A DNA stretch of 64,000 nt. Origin: Enterococcus sp. 9D6_DIV0238 (GTDB lineage: Bacteria; Bacillota; Bacilli; Lactobacillales; Enterococcaceae). The notes under the pieces were generated by a model that did no database searches, was not told the origin of the DNA, and was given only the letters and a program-made list of their open reading frames with translations. Made by a program: the position numbers and the translations under genes. Shown piece by piece: positions 1 through 8,419 of this stretch; position 1 is the stretch's first letter; every line of letters starts with the position of its first letter. The stretch spans positions 1,825,501 to 1,889,500 of the forward strand of contig NZ_CP147246.1 in NCBI RefSeq assembly GCF_002174455.2. Direction: 5' to 3'.

Positions 1-660
1 TGTTTCAGGATCAAAATAATACGTATGGAAGGTCGTTGCATCCGCTTTGATCACTGTTTTCATCAATGTCTGATAATGCTTTTCAGCCATCTCAGAATAA
101 TGTGTATCACCTGAAATTTCTGTCGCTTCAAATAAAAGAGGTAAGTTGATCAAAGAATCGATGATCAAGCGGTATTCTTTAGGGTCACCCTTTTGTCCCC
201 ATGCCTGAATAAATTCACCCTGCTCCTGAAACCTTGCCAGCAGAACTTCTGCCGCTTGCAACACTTCCTGTTTACACTGATCGTTTCCCGTGATCTTAAA
301 TCCTGCTCCGGCGGATAGACTATACAAAAAACCGATATCATGATGATCCAATACGAAATGATCATCCAATCGCTTTTGAAAACTCTGGATATTTTCCATT
401 GCCAACGCTAAAAATTTATCTTTCTTCGTCCATTCATATGCTAACCACAGCATGCCTGTCCAAAAGCCATTCGTCCAGTCGTCATTTGCTTTGATTCGAT
501 ACTTACCATTTGTCGCACATGCTGATGGAAACTGTGTACCGAAGCGCTGCATGTTCTTTTCGATTTGCGAGACACACCAGTCGATTTGCTCGTTTAGCCA
601 CATTTCTGTTACATTTCCTCCTAATTCGACCAGTCTTTTTTTATTTTCCTGAAGACTCAT
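1..660 (-). CDS. GH88 unsaturated glucuronyl hydrolase (3' end beyond window)
   Basis: Hydrolyses the unsaturated uronic acid from oligosaccharides made by polysaccharide lyases (hyaluronan or chondroitin type); cytoplasmic, with no signal peptide. The 220 residues present match the N-terminal half of the GH88 alpha/alpha barrel: DDWTNGFWTG near residue 60, HHDIGF with Asp108, and an Asp at 168. The 60-residue spacing of these acids equals that of the catalytic pair Asp115/Asp175 recalled for the streptococcal enzyme. The ATG at 660 has GGAGAG just upstream. It lies downstream of, and co-directional with, the discoidin-like and DUF2264 genes, which suggests a shared degradation pathway. The open frame runs off the window edge, so the C-terminal part is unseen. 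The family call is firm; the substrate is inferred. Confidence 0.9.
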   Translation of the reverse strand, partial: MSLQENKKRLVELGGNVTEMWLNEQIDWCVSQIEKNMQRFGTQFPSACATNGKYRIKANDDWTNGFWTGMLWLAYEWTKKDKFLALAMENIQSFQKRLDDHFVLDHHDIGFLYSLSAGAGFKITGNDQCKQEVLQAAEVLLARFQEQGEFIQAWGQKGDPKEYRLIIDSLINLPLLFEATEISGDTHYSEMAEKHYQTLMKTVIKADATTFHTYYFDPET

Positions 661-760
661 TATACAACTCTCCTTAACTTGTTAACATATTAACTAAAAT
701 CATTATAACGTAAAAGAAAATAAAATGCGACCTTTCTTCCTGAAATAATCGAAAAAGAAT

Positions 761-985
761 GAGGTTGAGACAGAAGTGTCTAATCCCGAGAAATAAGAAA
801 GAATTCACAAAAATTTGGAAAATAATTTTTGTGAATTCTTTCTTATTTCCGACCTTCAAAGCTTAGGGCTTTAGCCTTAGCATTTGATGAGATCGGAGTG
901 CAACGTAGTGGGATTGCTTCTGCTCTCACCGTTTATCCGGATTCCAGGTGTCTGGGATTTGACTCACAGCGTTTTGTCCCAGACC
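761..985. repeat. Intergenic repeat with 25-bp perfect stem
   Basis: About 225 bp that begin with GGTTGAGACAGAAG (764 on) and end with TTTTGTCCCAGACC, roughly inverted versions of one another. Inside are two perfect 25-nt inverted arms (791-815 and 824-848) around an 8-nt loop. The motif ATAAACGG followed by CAGAAG on the minus strand (about 918-937) recurs at 10921-10945 and 24571-24595. No convincing coding region covers it. It resembles the dispersed 'gggacaaaa' intergenic elements of enterococci and relatives (recollection). It separates the GH88 gene from the upstream genes of the locus and could attenuate or stabilise their transcript. Confidence 0.7.
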
Positions 986-1047
986 CTAAATCTGAATAAG
1001 TGGCGAGAAAAAAGCAACTCCTTCTTATTTTTCGTAGGTAAACACTT

Positions 1048-1878
1048 TTATCCCTTATTTCTCCCGAAAACTTCGATTTGTGTCAACGCGGGAAACGGAG
1101 AATCATCTGTCGCTTTCTTTAATTGTTTAAATGTTAACCTGCTGGTTTCCTTCACTGGGAAGTGAATCTCTTGAAACTCAACTGCATTCGTTGTTTTTAC
1201 GATCTTCTCTTCACCATCAGAAAATGCTAGTGTGATTTCTGTCCAATAACTATCATGAGGGTAATCAGCTCGAAACAACAAACGAACCCAGTCAATTTCT
1301 ACCATTCGTCCAAAATCGATGGTCAGTGCAGCATCAGTCTGTTGATTGATGCCCCAAGAAGCAAACGGATATGAACCATGAGACAAGTTTCCAAATTTGC
1401 CATCGATCGCATTTTTAGCAAAAAATACGGCATCGTCTCTGGTTTCTACATTGGCATGTGCATGTGGATAAGCACCAGAAAATTCTTTTTGATCATGAGA
1501 ATTGAACGTCAAATTTTGGTAGGCTTCTATCTCAAAGGCATGCGCTTGTCGTACCATGATATGATGACGTGTTGAGCGAAAAGCAGTTTCTACAGATGCT
1601 TTCCTTTCAGATTCTTCTAGCGGAATGATATATTCCCACGTTTTTTGTGGTAAATAAAGGATCGAAGGTGCTAGTGTTTCATCTAATTGTGCTACAAAAT
1701 AAGGATGATCTCCGACCACTGTTACAGTGATTTTATCCCCAGCTTCATAAGAATAATTTTTGATAGCCAATACGGCAAGCTCTTTCCCTTCTGCAACGAA
1801 TGGGTGCTTCTCCTTCTCATGATCGATACGACCAACGATCGTTTGATTCTGTTTATTTTTCAATTCAATTTTTATCAT
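1048..1878 (-). CDS. Discoidin-like (F5/8 type C) carbohydrate-binding protein, putative
   Basis: A 276-residue protein without signal peptide or membrane segment. The C-terminal half has the look of a galactose-binding/discoidin fold: an AIDG turn, a tryptophan before a hydrophobic strand, then LTIDFG and a run of alternating strands. The ATG at 1878 is preferred over an upstream in-frame start because AAAGGA precedes it at normal spacing. It overlaps the end of the DUF2264 gene by 14 nt, so the two are translationally coupled. Position between DUF2264 and GH88 suggests a role in handling a uronic-acid polysaccharide fragment inside the cell. The fold is inferred by eye; no catalytic residues are recognised. 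Confidence 0.65.
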   Translation of the reverse strand: MIKIELKNKQNQTIVGRIDHEKEKHPFVAEGKELAVLAIKNYSYEAGDKITVTVVGDHPYFVAQLDETLAPSILYLPQKTWEYIIPLEESERKASVETAFRSTRHHIMVRQAHAFEIEAYQNLTFNSHDQKEFSGAYPHAHANVETRDDAVFFAKNAIDGKFGNLSHGSYPFASWGINQQTDAALTIDFGRMVEIDWVRLLFRADYPHDSYWTEITLAFSDGEEKIVKTTNAVEFQEIHFPVKETSRLTFKQLKKATDDSPFPALTQIEVFGRNKG

Positions 1879-3616
1879 CTTTTTCTGTCCTTTCTTTCTC
1901 AGCAACGATCCCGCCAACTAAACAAATCAAGCGATGATTGCCTACTGGCAGCTCTTTTAGTAAGCATGGCAAACTAGTTCTCTGGAAAAACAATGAGGTA
2001 TTGACTTCCGGTTGAATAATGGTCGCCTCATCGTATCCTGAAATAGCGATCATCCGTGATGTCAACTCCCCTTCTGAAACACTGCACCACGTTGAGTCGA
2101 TAGTTCCATTGGGTTTACGTCCAGACAAGGGAGCACTAAAACCGCCTTCTCGAATCTTCAAAGGAATCGTTGTTTCTATGTCATGGACACGCAGATGCCA
2201 TTGTCCAAATGGGTAGATTTCTGTCTGGATCTGAACTTCTTCAAATGGCATCCACTCATAGGAAACGCAGTCTTCCGTCAATTGGTACGCTGTAACCTTC
2301 CCTTTCGTTCGAAAATACAAACCATCACGCGAAAGAGCCAAGGTATTATCAAACGCACCTTCCTCATAAGAAACGCCAGCTTTAGGTACACTAAAGCCGA
2401 ATTTGGTTGAATAAACAAACTTACTATACTTTGCCTGTGCATGGGCCTGATTCTCGATCATCATCCCAGCAGGATAACCTAATAAATGATTTCCTGATGC
2501 CTCACGAACGAATAGCATATTGCCTTTTTCGATCACTCTTTTTTCTGTTCTTTGAATAGGCAGAGGAGCTGCCGACCAAAATGGATGCTCTTCTTTCACT
2601 GCCAATAATAAAAAGGTCTTGAGTGCCCAGTATGGAGAACCTGGTGCATTGTAGCCTTCTGCCATCACCAAATTTTCATAATGATAGCCGATCGACAATC
2701 GTCCATCAAAGGTAAATATGTCATGATTCATCCAGCGCTTTAAATGCGTAGACAACAGCGTTTTCACTTTTCCCCAAGCAATCGCCTCTACATCTGCGAA
2801 AACTAACGCAGAGAAAAAAGCACCTTGTGCGAAACGGTACGTCTGACTTCTGCCATAAGGCAATGCTTCTCCCTCTTCATCGAAATAATAAATAAAATCC
2901 TGTGCAAATAACATTGCTCGTTCAATAAAACGCTCTGACCACTTCGGATCTTCTGATTTCATAAACGTAGCATAAATCAAGCCATAATAATGAAAAGCAA
3001 ATGCTACATAATAATCCCGCTGTGTTGCTTTTCCATCCACGTACCAGCCTTCACCAATGTACATAGAATCGATCAATTCCAGTTCCTGCTCTAACTGTTC
3101 TTTTTCTAGTACTTCTCCACAATGATAAAGCGCAAGGCGGATCAACACCTTGAAAAAAGTCCAGTTGTTTTTCGGGATCTTACGTGTCAAAGCCTGTGAC
3201 AGCCATTCCACCACAGATTGCTGATTTTGTTCAGGTAGTTGCTCCCAGAAATATTCTTTATGCAGTAATAACGTCAAAGCTAAGGCTGCTGCTTCAACAA
3301 TGTATTGATCATAATCTTCTATGTCTCCCCAATAGTTTGCGTTCTTCGGATCGGTTCCTTTTATCAATTTAGCGACATAAGCGTCTCTTAGTTCATCATC
3401 CTGACAAGCAGTCCAGTACGGGGCGACTCCCCACAAAGGACGCACAAGCGCTTCCATTTCCGTTCGTTTTCGATCATAGACAGCACCACTGCTCCCTAAG
3501 TTCACTCCTGGCTGATCATTCTCTAGTATGATCGCTCTTAACGGCTGCATGATTTTTTCTAAAGCTTCCTGATAATCCTGCCGAGTCAAAAAAGGATTTT
3601 CACTCAAAATTCCCAC
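1865..3616 (-). CDS. DUF2264 domain protein of a polysaccharide-utilisation locus
   Basis: A 583-residue protein matching the DUF2264 pattern: NPFLTR at the N-terminus, a LGSSGAVYD stretch, then RPLWGVAPYW, and a helical region typical of alpha/alpha toroid enzymes. DUF2264 proteins are repeatedly found beside lyases and uronyl hydrolases, but their activity is not established. The start is GTG at 3616 with AGGAGG eight bases upstream. It is the first gene of the minus-strand locus and overlaps the next gene by 14 nt. No signal peptide is visible, so a cytoplasmic product acting on imported oligosaccharide is likely. Lyase or hydrolase activity is an inference. Confidence 0.8.
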   Translation of the reverse strand: MGILSENPFLTRQDYQEALEKIMQPLRAIILENDQPGVNLGSSGAVYDRKRTEMEALVRPLWGVAPYWTACQDDELRDAYVAKLIKGTDPKNANYWGDIEDYDQYIVEAAALALTLLLHKEYFWEQLPEQNQQSVVEWLSQALTRKIPKNNWTFFKVLIRLALYHCGEVLEKEQLEQELELIDSMYIGEGWYVDGKATQRDYYVAFAFHYYGLIYATFMKSEDPKWSERFIERAMLFAQDFIYYFDEEGEALPYGRSQTYRFAQGAFFSALVFADVEAIAWGKVKTLLSTHLKRWMNHDIFTFDGRLSIGYHYENLVMAEGYNAPGSPYWALKTFLLLAVKEEHPFWSAAPLPIQRTEKRVIEKGNMLFVREASGNHLLGYPAGMMIENQAHAQAKYSKFVYSTKFGFSVPKAGVSYEEGAFDNTLALSRDGLYFRTKGKVTAYQLTEDCVSYEWMPFEEVQIQTEIYPFGQWHLRVHDIETTIPLKIREGGFSAPLSGRKPNGTIDSTWCSVSEGELTSRMIAISGYDEATIIQPEVNTSLFFQRTSLPCLLKELPVGNHRLICLVGGIVAEKERTEKDDKN

Positions 3617-3646
3617 GGTGGCTCCTCCTTCATCAATTTATTGAAC

Positions 3647-3675
3647 AGAATATCAAGCAAGTTCAGATTTTTCAA
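3647..3675 (-). promoter_or_regulatory. Putative promoter of the DUF2264/GH88 locus
   Basis: On the minus strand TTGAAA (3670-3675) is followed after 17 bp by TATTCT (3647-3652), about 30 bp before the GTG start. The remaining 3680-4003 stretch is AT-rich and shows no gene. Confidence 0.5.
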
Positions 3676-4003
3676 GCCTTATTTTCTTACTAGTAGACTC
3701 AAAAATGAGAAATTTATTTCACTAGTCTTTCACTTAACCTATTATGTTAAACCCTCAAGTTTACTAACCCTTTCAAACAGCTCTTTCATAAATTTAGTTA
3801 CCCTCACATTCATGAGAAAAAAATGAGTTTTTCTAGCAAAAGCAGTATCCGATTTTCATAATTAAATTTTGGGATTTATTTTACCTTTAGAGTTTAAAAT
3901 AACGTTCGTCTTCAAATGTTATAGACATTCACGTGAAGGGAGTGAAAGACTTCCAGCAATTTTCATGGTAAAATTTAGCTATCAAAAAACAAAGGAGCCT
4001 CCC

Positions 4004-4813
4004 ATGGAAATCAAACTAGATGTGGCGATCACCCCAAAAAAGACAACGATAAAAATAAAGCCTACTCAAAGCACCCTTACTATTTTGCCTGTAACAAAAG
4101 CGAATATGAAACTCGCTCTATCAGAGCTTTATATGTTACTAAACGATCATACGATTATTTCGATCGGCCGATCCGAAGTTCCTGATACAATCGAAAAAAA
4201 TGCATTTAATAAAATTATGCATCTCTCTGTCCCGTGGGATGTTGAGCTAGATTACCTAGAACAATCACTCATCAATGAGGCAAAAAAATGTGGACACGAC
4301 TTGATCAACACGCAACAAGCGGAAATTACGATTCCTAAGAATGCTCAAAAAACGACGACCGCATTCAAAGAAGAGCTCTTAGCTGTTCTAAAAACTTTCG
4401 GCTATTCTTTAAGCCCGGCTCCAGAAGCCAAAAATGACAAACCAAAACCTGCTAAAGCGCGTCATAAGTGGACGAAAGAAGTCAGCCAAATCGAATTTAC
4501 TGTCGATACCCGAGAGAGCAAAGCGACCGTTTTCTGGCAAAAACGGAATGAAATGTTGCTAAAAGCTGGGGCTACACTGATGGCCACACCACCTTTAAAC
4601 AAGGATGGTTCCCTAGGTTTTTCTGCAAAAATGGGGCAACGCATTCGTGAAGATCACGTTGATAAGATCAAAAATAATGTGACTACCGAAGATATCGTCT
4701 TAAAAAGCGTTAATGAAGTTGGGCTATTTCTTTATTTCGGCGGCACTAACAGCTGGCTGGAGTTGACTGATAGAGATGGAAAAACGATCAATGAATGGAC
4801 TGTTATTGATTAA
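4004..4813 (+). CDS. Conserved hypothetical protein
   Basis: A 269-residue soluble protein I do not recognise. The ATG at 4004 is chosen because AAAGGAG lies six bases upstream; a longer frame reaching 3869 has no ribosome binding site. The N-terminal part is lysine- and threonine-rich, a short proline/lysine linker sits near residue 150, and the C-terminal ~80 residues end in a compact strand-rich module with FLYFGG and a tryptophan-rich WLELTD segment. No signal peptide, membrane segment or catalytic motif is visible. It stands alone between the polysaccharide locus and the MarR gene. Confidence 0.75.
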   Translation: MEIKLDVAITPKKTTIKIKPTQSTLTILPVTKANMKLALSELYMLLNDHTIISIGRSEVPDTIEKNAFNKIMHLSVPWDVELDYLEQSLINEAKKCGHDLINTQQAEITIPKNAQKTTTAFKEELLAVLKTFGYSLSPAPEAKNDKPKPAKARHKWTKEVSQIEFTVDTRESKATVFWQKRNEMLLKAGATLMATPPLNKDGSLGFSAKMGQRIREDHVDKIKNNVTTEDIVLKSVNEVGLFLYFGGTNSWLELTDRDGKTINEWTVID

Positions 4814-4974
4814 GTAAAAAAGCTAAAAGATAGAAACTACTCGTTAGAGGCCAATGCAATTCTTTCTTTGAAGGTCAATTATGACCAATTTATCAACTCC
4901 GATATTTTATTGATCATCGTTACAGCTTACGGTACAGCTGTAACGATCGAGTCAATATACTAACCTCCTGATTT

Positions 4975-5006
4975 TTGTTGCAAAAGAAACAAAAAGCTCC
5001 TATACT
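4975..5006 (+). promoter_or_regulatory. marR promoter overlapping operator copy 1
   Basis: TTGCAA (4978-4983), 17 bp, then TATACT (5001-5006). The -35 is embedded in the 18-mer TTGTTGCAAAAGAAACAA (4975-4992), which recurs twice before the MFS gene. Confidence 0.7.
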
Positions 5007-5031
5007 AAAGAAAAAGTATAAAGGAGTTCGC

Positions 5032-5478
5032 ATGGATAATAGACAACAATTGATGAGTGAACTGATGGATCTCTGTAATGAAATCATTTGGCTCAATAAG
5101 CCGGAATTAGAGTCTGCTTTAGCTGGCTATACCTTGAACGAAATCGAATTGATCGAACATATTGCTCTTATCCCTGAAGCAAATGTCACAAAACTTGCTG
5201 CGGCAAGCTACATGACTCGTGGTGCTATCAGTAAATTGACCAAAAAATTACTCGCTAAAAATATCATTCAACGCTATCAAAACGAAGATAATAAAAAAGA
5301 AATCTATTTTGAACTAACAAAAAAGGGGCAAGAGATCAACACGATTCATCAGCAATTGCATGAAGCATTTTTGATACGTGATCAGGATGTTTTCGCACAT
5401 ATGACGAAAGAAGAATTTGATACGATTTTCAGATTCATCGGTCGATATAGACATCATCTAAAAAATATCACTAAATAA
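5032..5478 (+). CDS. MarR-family transcriptional regulator
   Basis: A 148-residue winged-helix protein. Helices around TLNEIELIEHI, VTKLAAASYMTRGAISKLTKKL (recognition region about residues 55-75) and the wing NEDNKKEIYFELT are typical MarR. The ATG at 5032 has AAAGGAG upstream. It sits 98 bp before an MFS exporter, and near-identical operator half sites occur before both genes, so it probably represses itself and the exporter and is released by a ligand. The ligand is unknown. Confidence 0.9.
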   Translation: MDNRQQLMSELMDLCNEIIWLNKPELESALAGYTLNEIELIEHIALIPEANVTKLAAASYMTRGAISKLTKKLLAKNIIQRYQNEDNKKEIYFELTKKGQEINTIHQQLHEAFLIRDQDVFAHMTKEEFDTIFRFIGRYRHHLKNITK

Positions 5479-5501
5479 GTGGTATTTTTTATTTTCATTT
5501 T

Positions 5502-5562
5502 TTGTTGACAAGGAAACAAAACGAGGTTAAAGTAATATTGTTTCCTAAGAAACAATATTACT
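5502..5562 (+). promoter_or_regulatory. MFS gene promoter with two MarR operators
   Basis: TTGACA (5505-5510), 17 bp, TAAAGT (5528-5533). Operator copy 2 is TTGTTGACAAGGAAACAA (5502-5519), over the -35. Copy 3 is TTGTTTCCTAAGAAACAA (5538-5555), the core of a 32-bp perfect palindrome (arms 5531-5544 and 5549-5562) just downstream of the -10. Confidence 0.75.
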
Positions 5563-5576
5563 AAAGGAGAAATTTA

Positions 5577-6773
5577 ATGAATCATTCTATCAATAAACAT
5601 GCGTTGATTTTTGGCTTTATTACGGTCTTTTTGACTGGATTGGGTTTGACTATCGTTAGTCCAGTATTGCCATTTTTAGTTTCTGATTATACAAAAGATC
5701 CTAGCAAACAGGCAACGATCGTCACCTCACTAATGTCGATTTATGCTTTAGCCGTTTTTATCGCTGCACCTATTTTAGGCTCTTTAAGCGATCGCTACGG
5801 GCGTCGACCTGTACTGATCCTCAGTTTGTTAGGTTCAGCATTGGGTTACATTATTTTTGGCATAGGCGGAGCTCTTTGGGTCCTTTTCCTAGGCCGAATC
5901 ATCGAAGGAGTGACTGGCGGAGAAATATCTGCGATTTTTGCTTATTTTGCAGATATCACTCCTGAAAAGGAACGAACAAAATACTTTGGCTGGATCAGTG
6001 CGCTCGTCGGCGTCGGAACTACATTAGGTCCAATCATCGGCGGTACTCTGGCTACATTTGGTCATCGAGTTCCGATGTACGCTGGAGCTGTTATTACCTT
6101 ATTAAACGCAGCTTACGGGTATTTTTTCATGCCGGAAAGTCTCGTACAAGCAAAACGTACACCTAAATTGAAGGTAAAACAGCTTCACCCATTTGGTCAA
6201 TTATCCAGCGTCTTCTCTCTTCTGCCAGTCAAATGGTTATTGCTCACAGGCTTTCTTGTTTGGCTGCCGAACGGTTCACTACAAGCTATTTTTTCTCAAT
6301 TTTCAATCGATACATTCACTTGGCAGCCGATTCTTATCGGACTAACTTTTTCGATCATCGGCATACTTGATATCTTTTCTCAGGTATTCATTATGCCGCG
6401 TCTATTGAAAATCATGCCGGATAAATCTATTGCTTTAGTAGGAATGATCAGCGAACTCATTGGGTACTTTTTTATTCTCTTATCAGCGTTTACTGCGTAC
6501 TCTTGGTGCTTCATTTTAGGGATGATTTTCTTTGGTTTAGGTGATTCTGTTTTTGGCCCTTCTTTCAATGGAATGTTGTCAAAATCGGTCAGTGCAAGCG
6601 CGCAAGGTCAAATCCAAGGCAGCGCGCAAAGTATGCAGGCACTAGCTCGCGTGATCGGACCATTGCTAGGCGGACAGTTGTATGCTGTATTCAGTCATGC
6701 AATGCCAGCCTTTATGGGTATTTTATTGATTGGAATCGCCGCTTTTGTTCTGAGAGCATCTGCAATCGAATGA
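5577..6773 (+). CDS. MFS drug exporter, TetA-like
   Basis: A 398-residue, 12-helix proton antiporter of the tetracycline/multidrug exporter branch of the major facilitator superfamily. Motif A reads GSLSDRYGRRPV between helices 2 and 3 (about residues 66-77), motif C-like GPIIGG lies in helix 5, and LGPIIGG/GPLLGG repeats mark the two halves. The ATG at 5577 follows AAAGGAG. Control by the adjacent MarR regulator is supported by two operator copies at its promoter. No clear terminator follows. The substrate cannot be told from sequence. Confidence 0.9.
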   Translation: MNHSINKHALIFGFITVFLTGLGLTIVSPVLPFLVSDYTKDPSKQATIVTSLMSIYALAVFIAAPILGSLSDRYGRRPVLILSLLGSALGYIIFGIGGALWVLFLGRIIEGVTGGEISAIFAYFADITPEKERTKYFGWISALVGVGTTLGPIIGGTLATFGHRVPMYAGAVITLLNAAYGYFFMPESLVQAKRTPKLKVKQLHPFGQLSSVFSLLPVKWLLLTGFLVWLPNGSLQAIFSQFSIDTFTWQPILIGLTFSIIGILDIFSQVFIMPRLLKIMPDKSIALVGMISELIGYFFILLSAFTAYSWCFILGMIFFGLGDSVFGPSFNGMLSKSVSASAQGQIQGSAQSMQALARVIGPLLGGQLYAVFSHAMPAFMGILLIGIAAFVLRASAIE

Positions 6774-6843
6774 AGCGCTTTCTACGATACGAAAACAAAA
6801 CCAGCACTGAATTTCCATTCATCTATCCGTATTTTTCACTTGT

Positions 6844-7065
6844 CTATTTCTTTTTTAAGTGGATGATCGTTGTTGTTTTTCCTAAATCTGATTCATATTT
6901 TTTTTGAACGGAGTCCATGTATTTTAAGCGGGATGAGAAAATAATACGCTCCTTATTTGTAATTTCAATTTCCGATTTTCCGCAAACACTGCTGATCACT
7001 TGATCCATCGGCAATGTATGTGTTGGAACTTGCTGAAGCAAGTCGATAATAGCTGTTTCTTCCAA
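6844..7065 (-). CDS. Small hypothetical protein
   Basis: A 73-residue acidic then lysine-rich soluble protein that I do not recognise. The start is TTG at 7065, with AGAGGA six bases upstream. It is a single gene convergent with the MFS exporter. Coding status rests on the ribosome site and ordinary residue composition only. Confidence 0.5.
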   Translation of the reverse strand: MEETAIIDLLQQVPTHTLPMDQVISSVCGKSEIEITNKERIIFSSRLKYMDSVQKKYESDLGKTTTIIHLKKK

Positions 7066-7453
7066 GGGTATTCCTCTTTTCTTTATAAAAATATTTAATA
7101 TAGCTTTGATATCTAAACGACTCTATTGCTATTTTAATCAATTATTTAAAAATATTTTCATCAGATTATTTAACGAGATATTCTCAATTTTGACTATACT
7201 TCCCAGTAAAATAAAATTTGTTTTAACATACTTCAAAATAGTAAATGTTCCACTTACTTTGGTACATCTTCTGCTATATACACGATTTGATGATTTTCAT
7301 TTCTTAAAAACACTTCTATCTCTTTATCTATTATGAATACCTTTTTTATACTAAGCTTTTCTTGTCCGCAGGATAATCAATTAACCACATTTAAAAACGA
7401 AGAAAAAGATTATATATTCTTTTTTTCGTTTCCTGGTAGATGAAGACAAAAAA
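7066..7453. other. AT-rich intergenic stretch, no gene seen
   Basis: A very AT-rich spacer between the small hypothetical gene and the terminator of the ABC operon. A 76-codon plus-strand frame (7106-7336) has hydrophobic, phenylalanine-rich composition typical of chance translation of AT-rich DNA, and no ribosome site. Confidence 0.5.
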
Positions 7454-7490
7454 GTCCGAAACAAAACTAAAAAACAGTTTTGCCTCGGAC
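7454..7490 (-). terminator. Terminator of the YadGH-like operon
   Basis: GTCCGA (7454-7459) pairs with TCGGAC (7485-7490), with an inner stem AAAACT/AGTTTT. On the minus strand it is followed by a run of six T. Confidence 0.8.
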
Positions 7491-7648
7491 TCTACTTTTT
7501 AAGAAACGGTGCCACAAAGTCAGCTTATTCAGCAACTTCATGAAAACGAATCATACGCTTTTCGCATTGCTTATTTTCCACTCCATTTACTCACACCAAA
7601 GTGACTTCTGTACCAGCCTCTTTAATATTTTTAGCTAAAAGAACCGTT

Positions 7649-8419
7649 TTAACTTCTCAATCCCCGACCTTTATCGATCAAGTACCAACAAACCGAATAC
7701 AGCACCACGATAAAGAGAATCAAAATCGCCAACGATACGGCAACTGGTACATCTTCTGTTCCCAAGAAACCGAAACGGAAGCCTGAAATCATGTAAACGA
7801 TCGGATTGATTTTTGATACGGCTTGCCAAAATGGCGGCAGCATTGAAATTGCGTAAAAAACTCCGCCAAGATACGTCAATGGCTGCAAAACAAAGGTCGG
7901 CACGATCGAAACATCATCAAATGATTGTGCGAAAATCCCATTTAATAAACCTGCCAAAGAAAATAAAGTTGCGGTCATCAGAAGTGTCACGATCACCATA
8001 AACCATGAATACACATGCAGCGGAACAAAAAATAACGAAATCATCGTAACCAGTGTTCCTACAAGAATACTTCTACCTAGTCCGCCAAAAACAAACCCCC
8101 AGATGATCACATGCGTCGGTACTGGCGCTACTAATAATTCTTCAATATTTTTCTGGAATTTTTGCGAAAAGAAAGATGAAGATACATTGGAATAAGAGCT
8201 TGTGATCGCTGACATCATGATCAATCCTGGTACGATAAATTCCATATAAGAAAAACCGCCCATATCACCGATTCGTCCCCCGATCATTTTCCCGAAAATA
8301 ATAAAATACAAAGATGTCGTAATGACAGGTGGTACTAATGTTTGAACCCAGATCCGCATATAGCGATTCGTTTCTTTCACTGCTAAGCTTTTTAAAGCTG
8401 TAAAATAAAGATTAGACAT
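7649..8419 (-). CDS. ABC-2 type exporter permease, YadH-like
   Basis: The membrane subunit of an ABC exporter, 256 residues with six hydrophobic segments. It closely follows E. coli YadH as I recall it: RIWVQTLVPPVIT near the start, FIVPGLIMMS, NIEELLVAPVPTHVI, and the C-terminal GRGLRS. The ATG at 8419 is used because GGAGG lies six bases upstream; a longer frame begins inside the ATPase gene. It overlaps the ATPase gene end by 8 nt, indicating one operon (arsR-like regulator, ATPase, permease). The exported substrate is unknown. Confidence 0.9.
   Translation of the reverse strand: MSNLYFTALKSLAVKETNRYMRIWVQTLVPPVITTSLYFIIFGKMIGGRIGDMGGFSYMEFIVPGLIMMSAITSSYSNVSSSFFSQKFQKNIEELLVAPVPTHVIIWGFVFGGLGRSILVGTLVTMISLFFVPLHVYSWFMVIVTLLMTATLFSLAGLLNGIFAQSFDDVSIVPTFVLQPLTYLGGVFYAISMLPPFWQAVSKINPIVYMISGFRFGFLGTEDVPVAVSLAILILFIVVLYSVCWYLIDKGRGLRS

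Noticed and set aside
884..1165. 93-codon plus-strand frame over the intergenic repeat
   Set aside because: It lies within the structured repeat and antisense to the discoidin-like gene, with no ribosome site.
7106..7336. 76-codon hydrophobic frame
   Set aside because: Phe/Leu/Ile-rich translation of AT-rich DNA without ribosome site or family resemblance.
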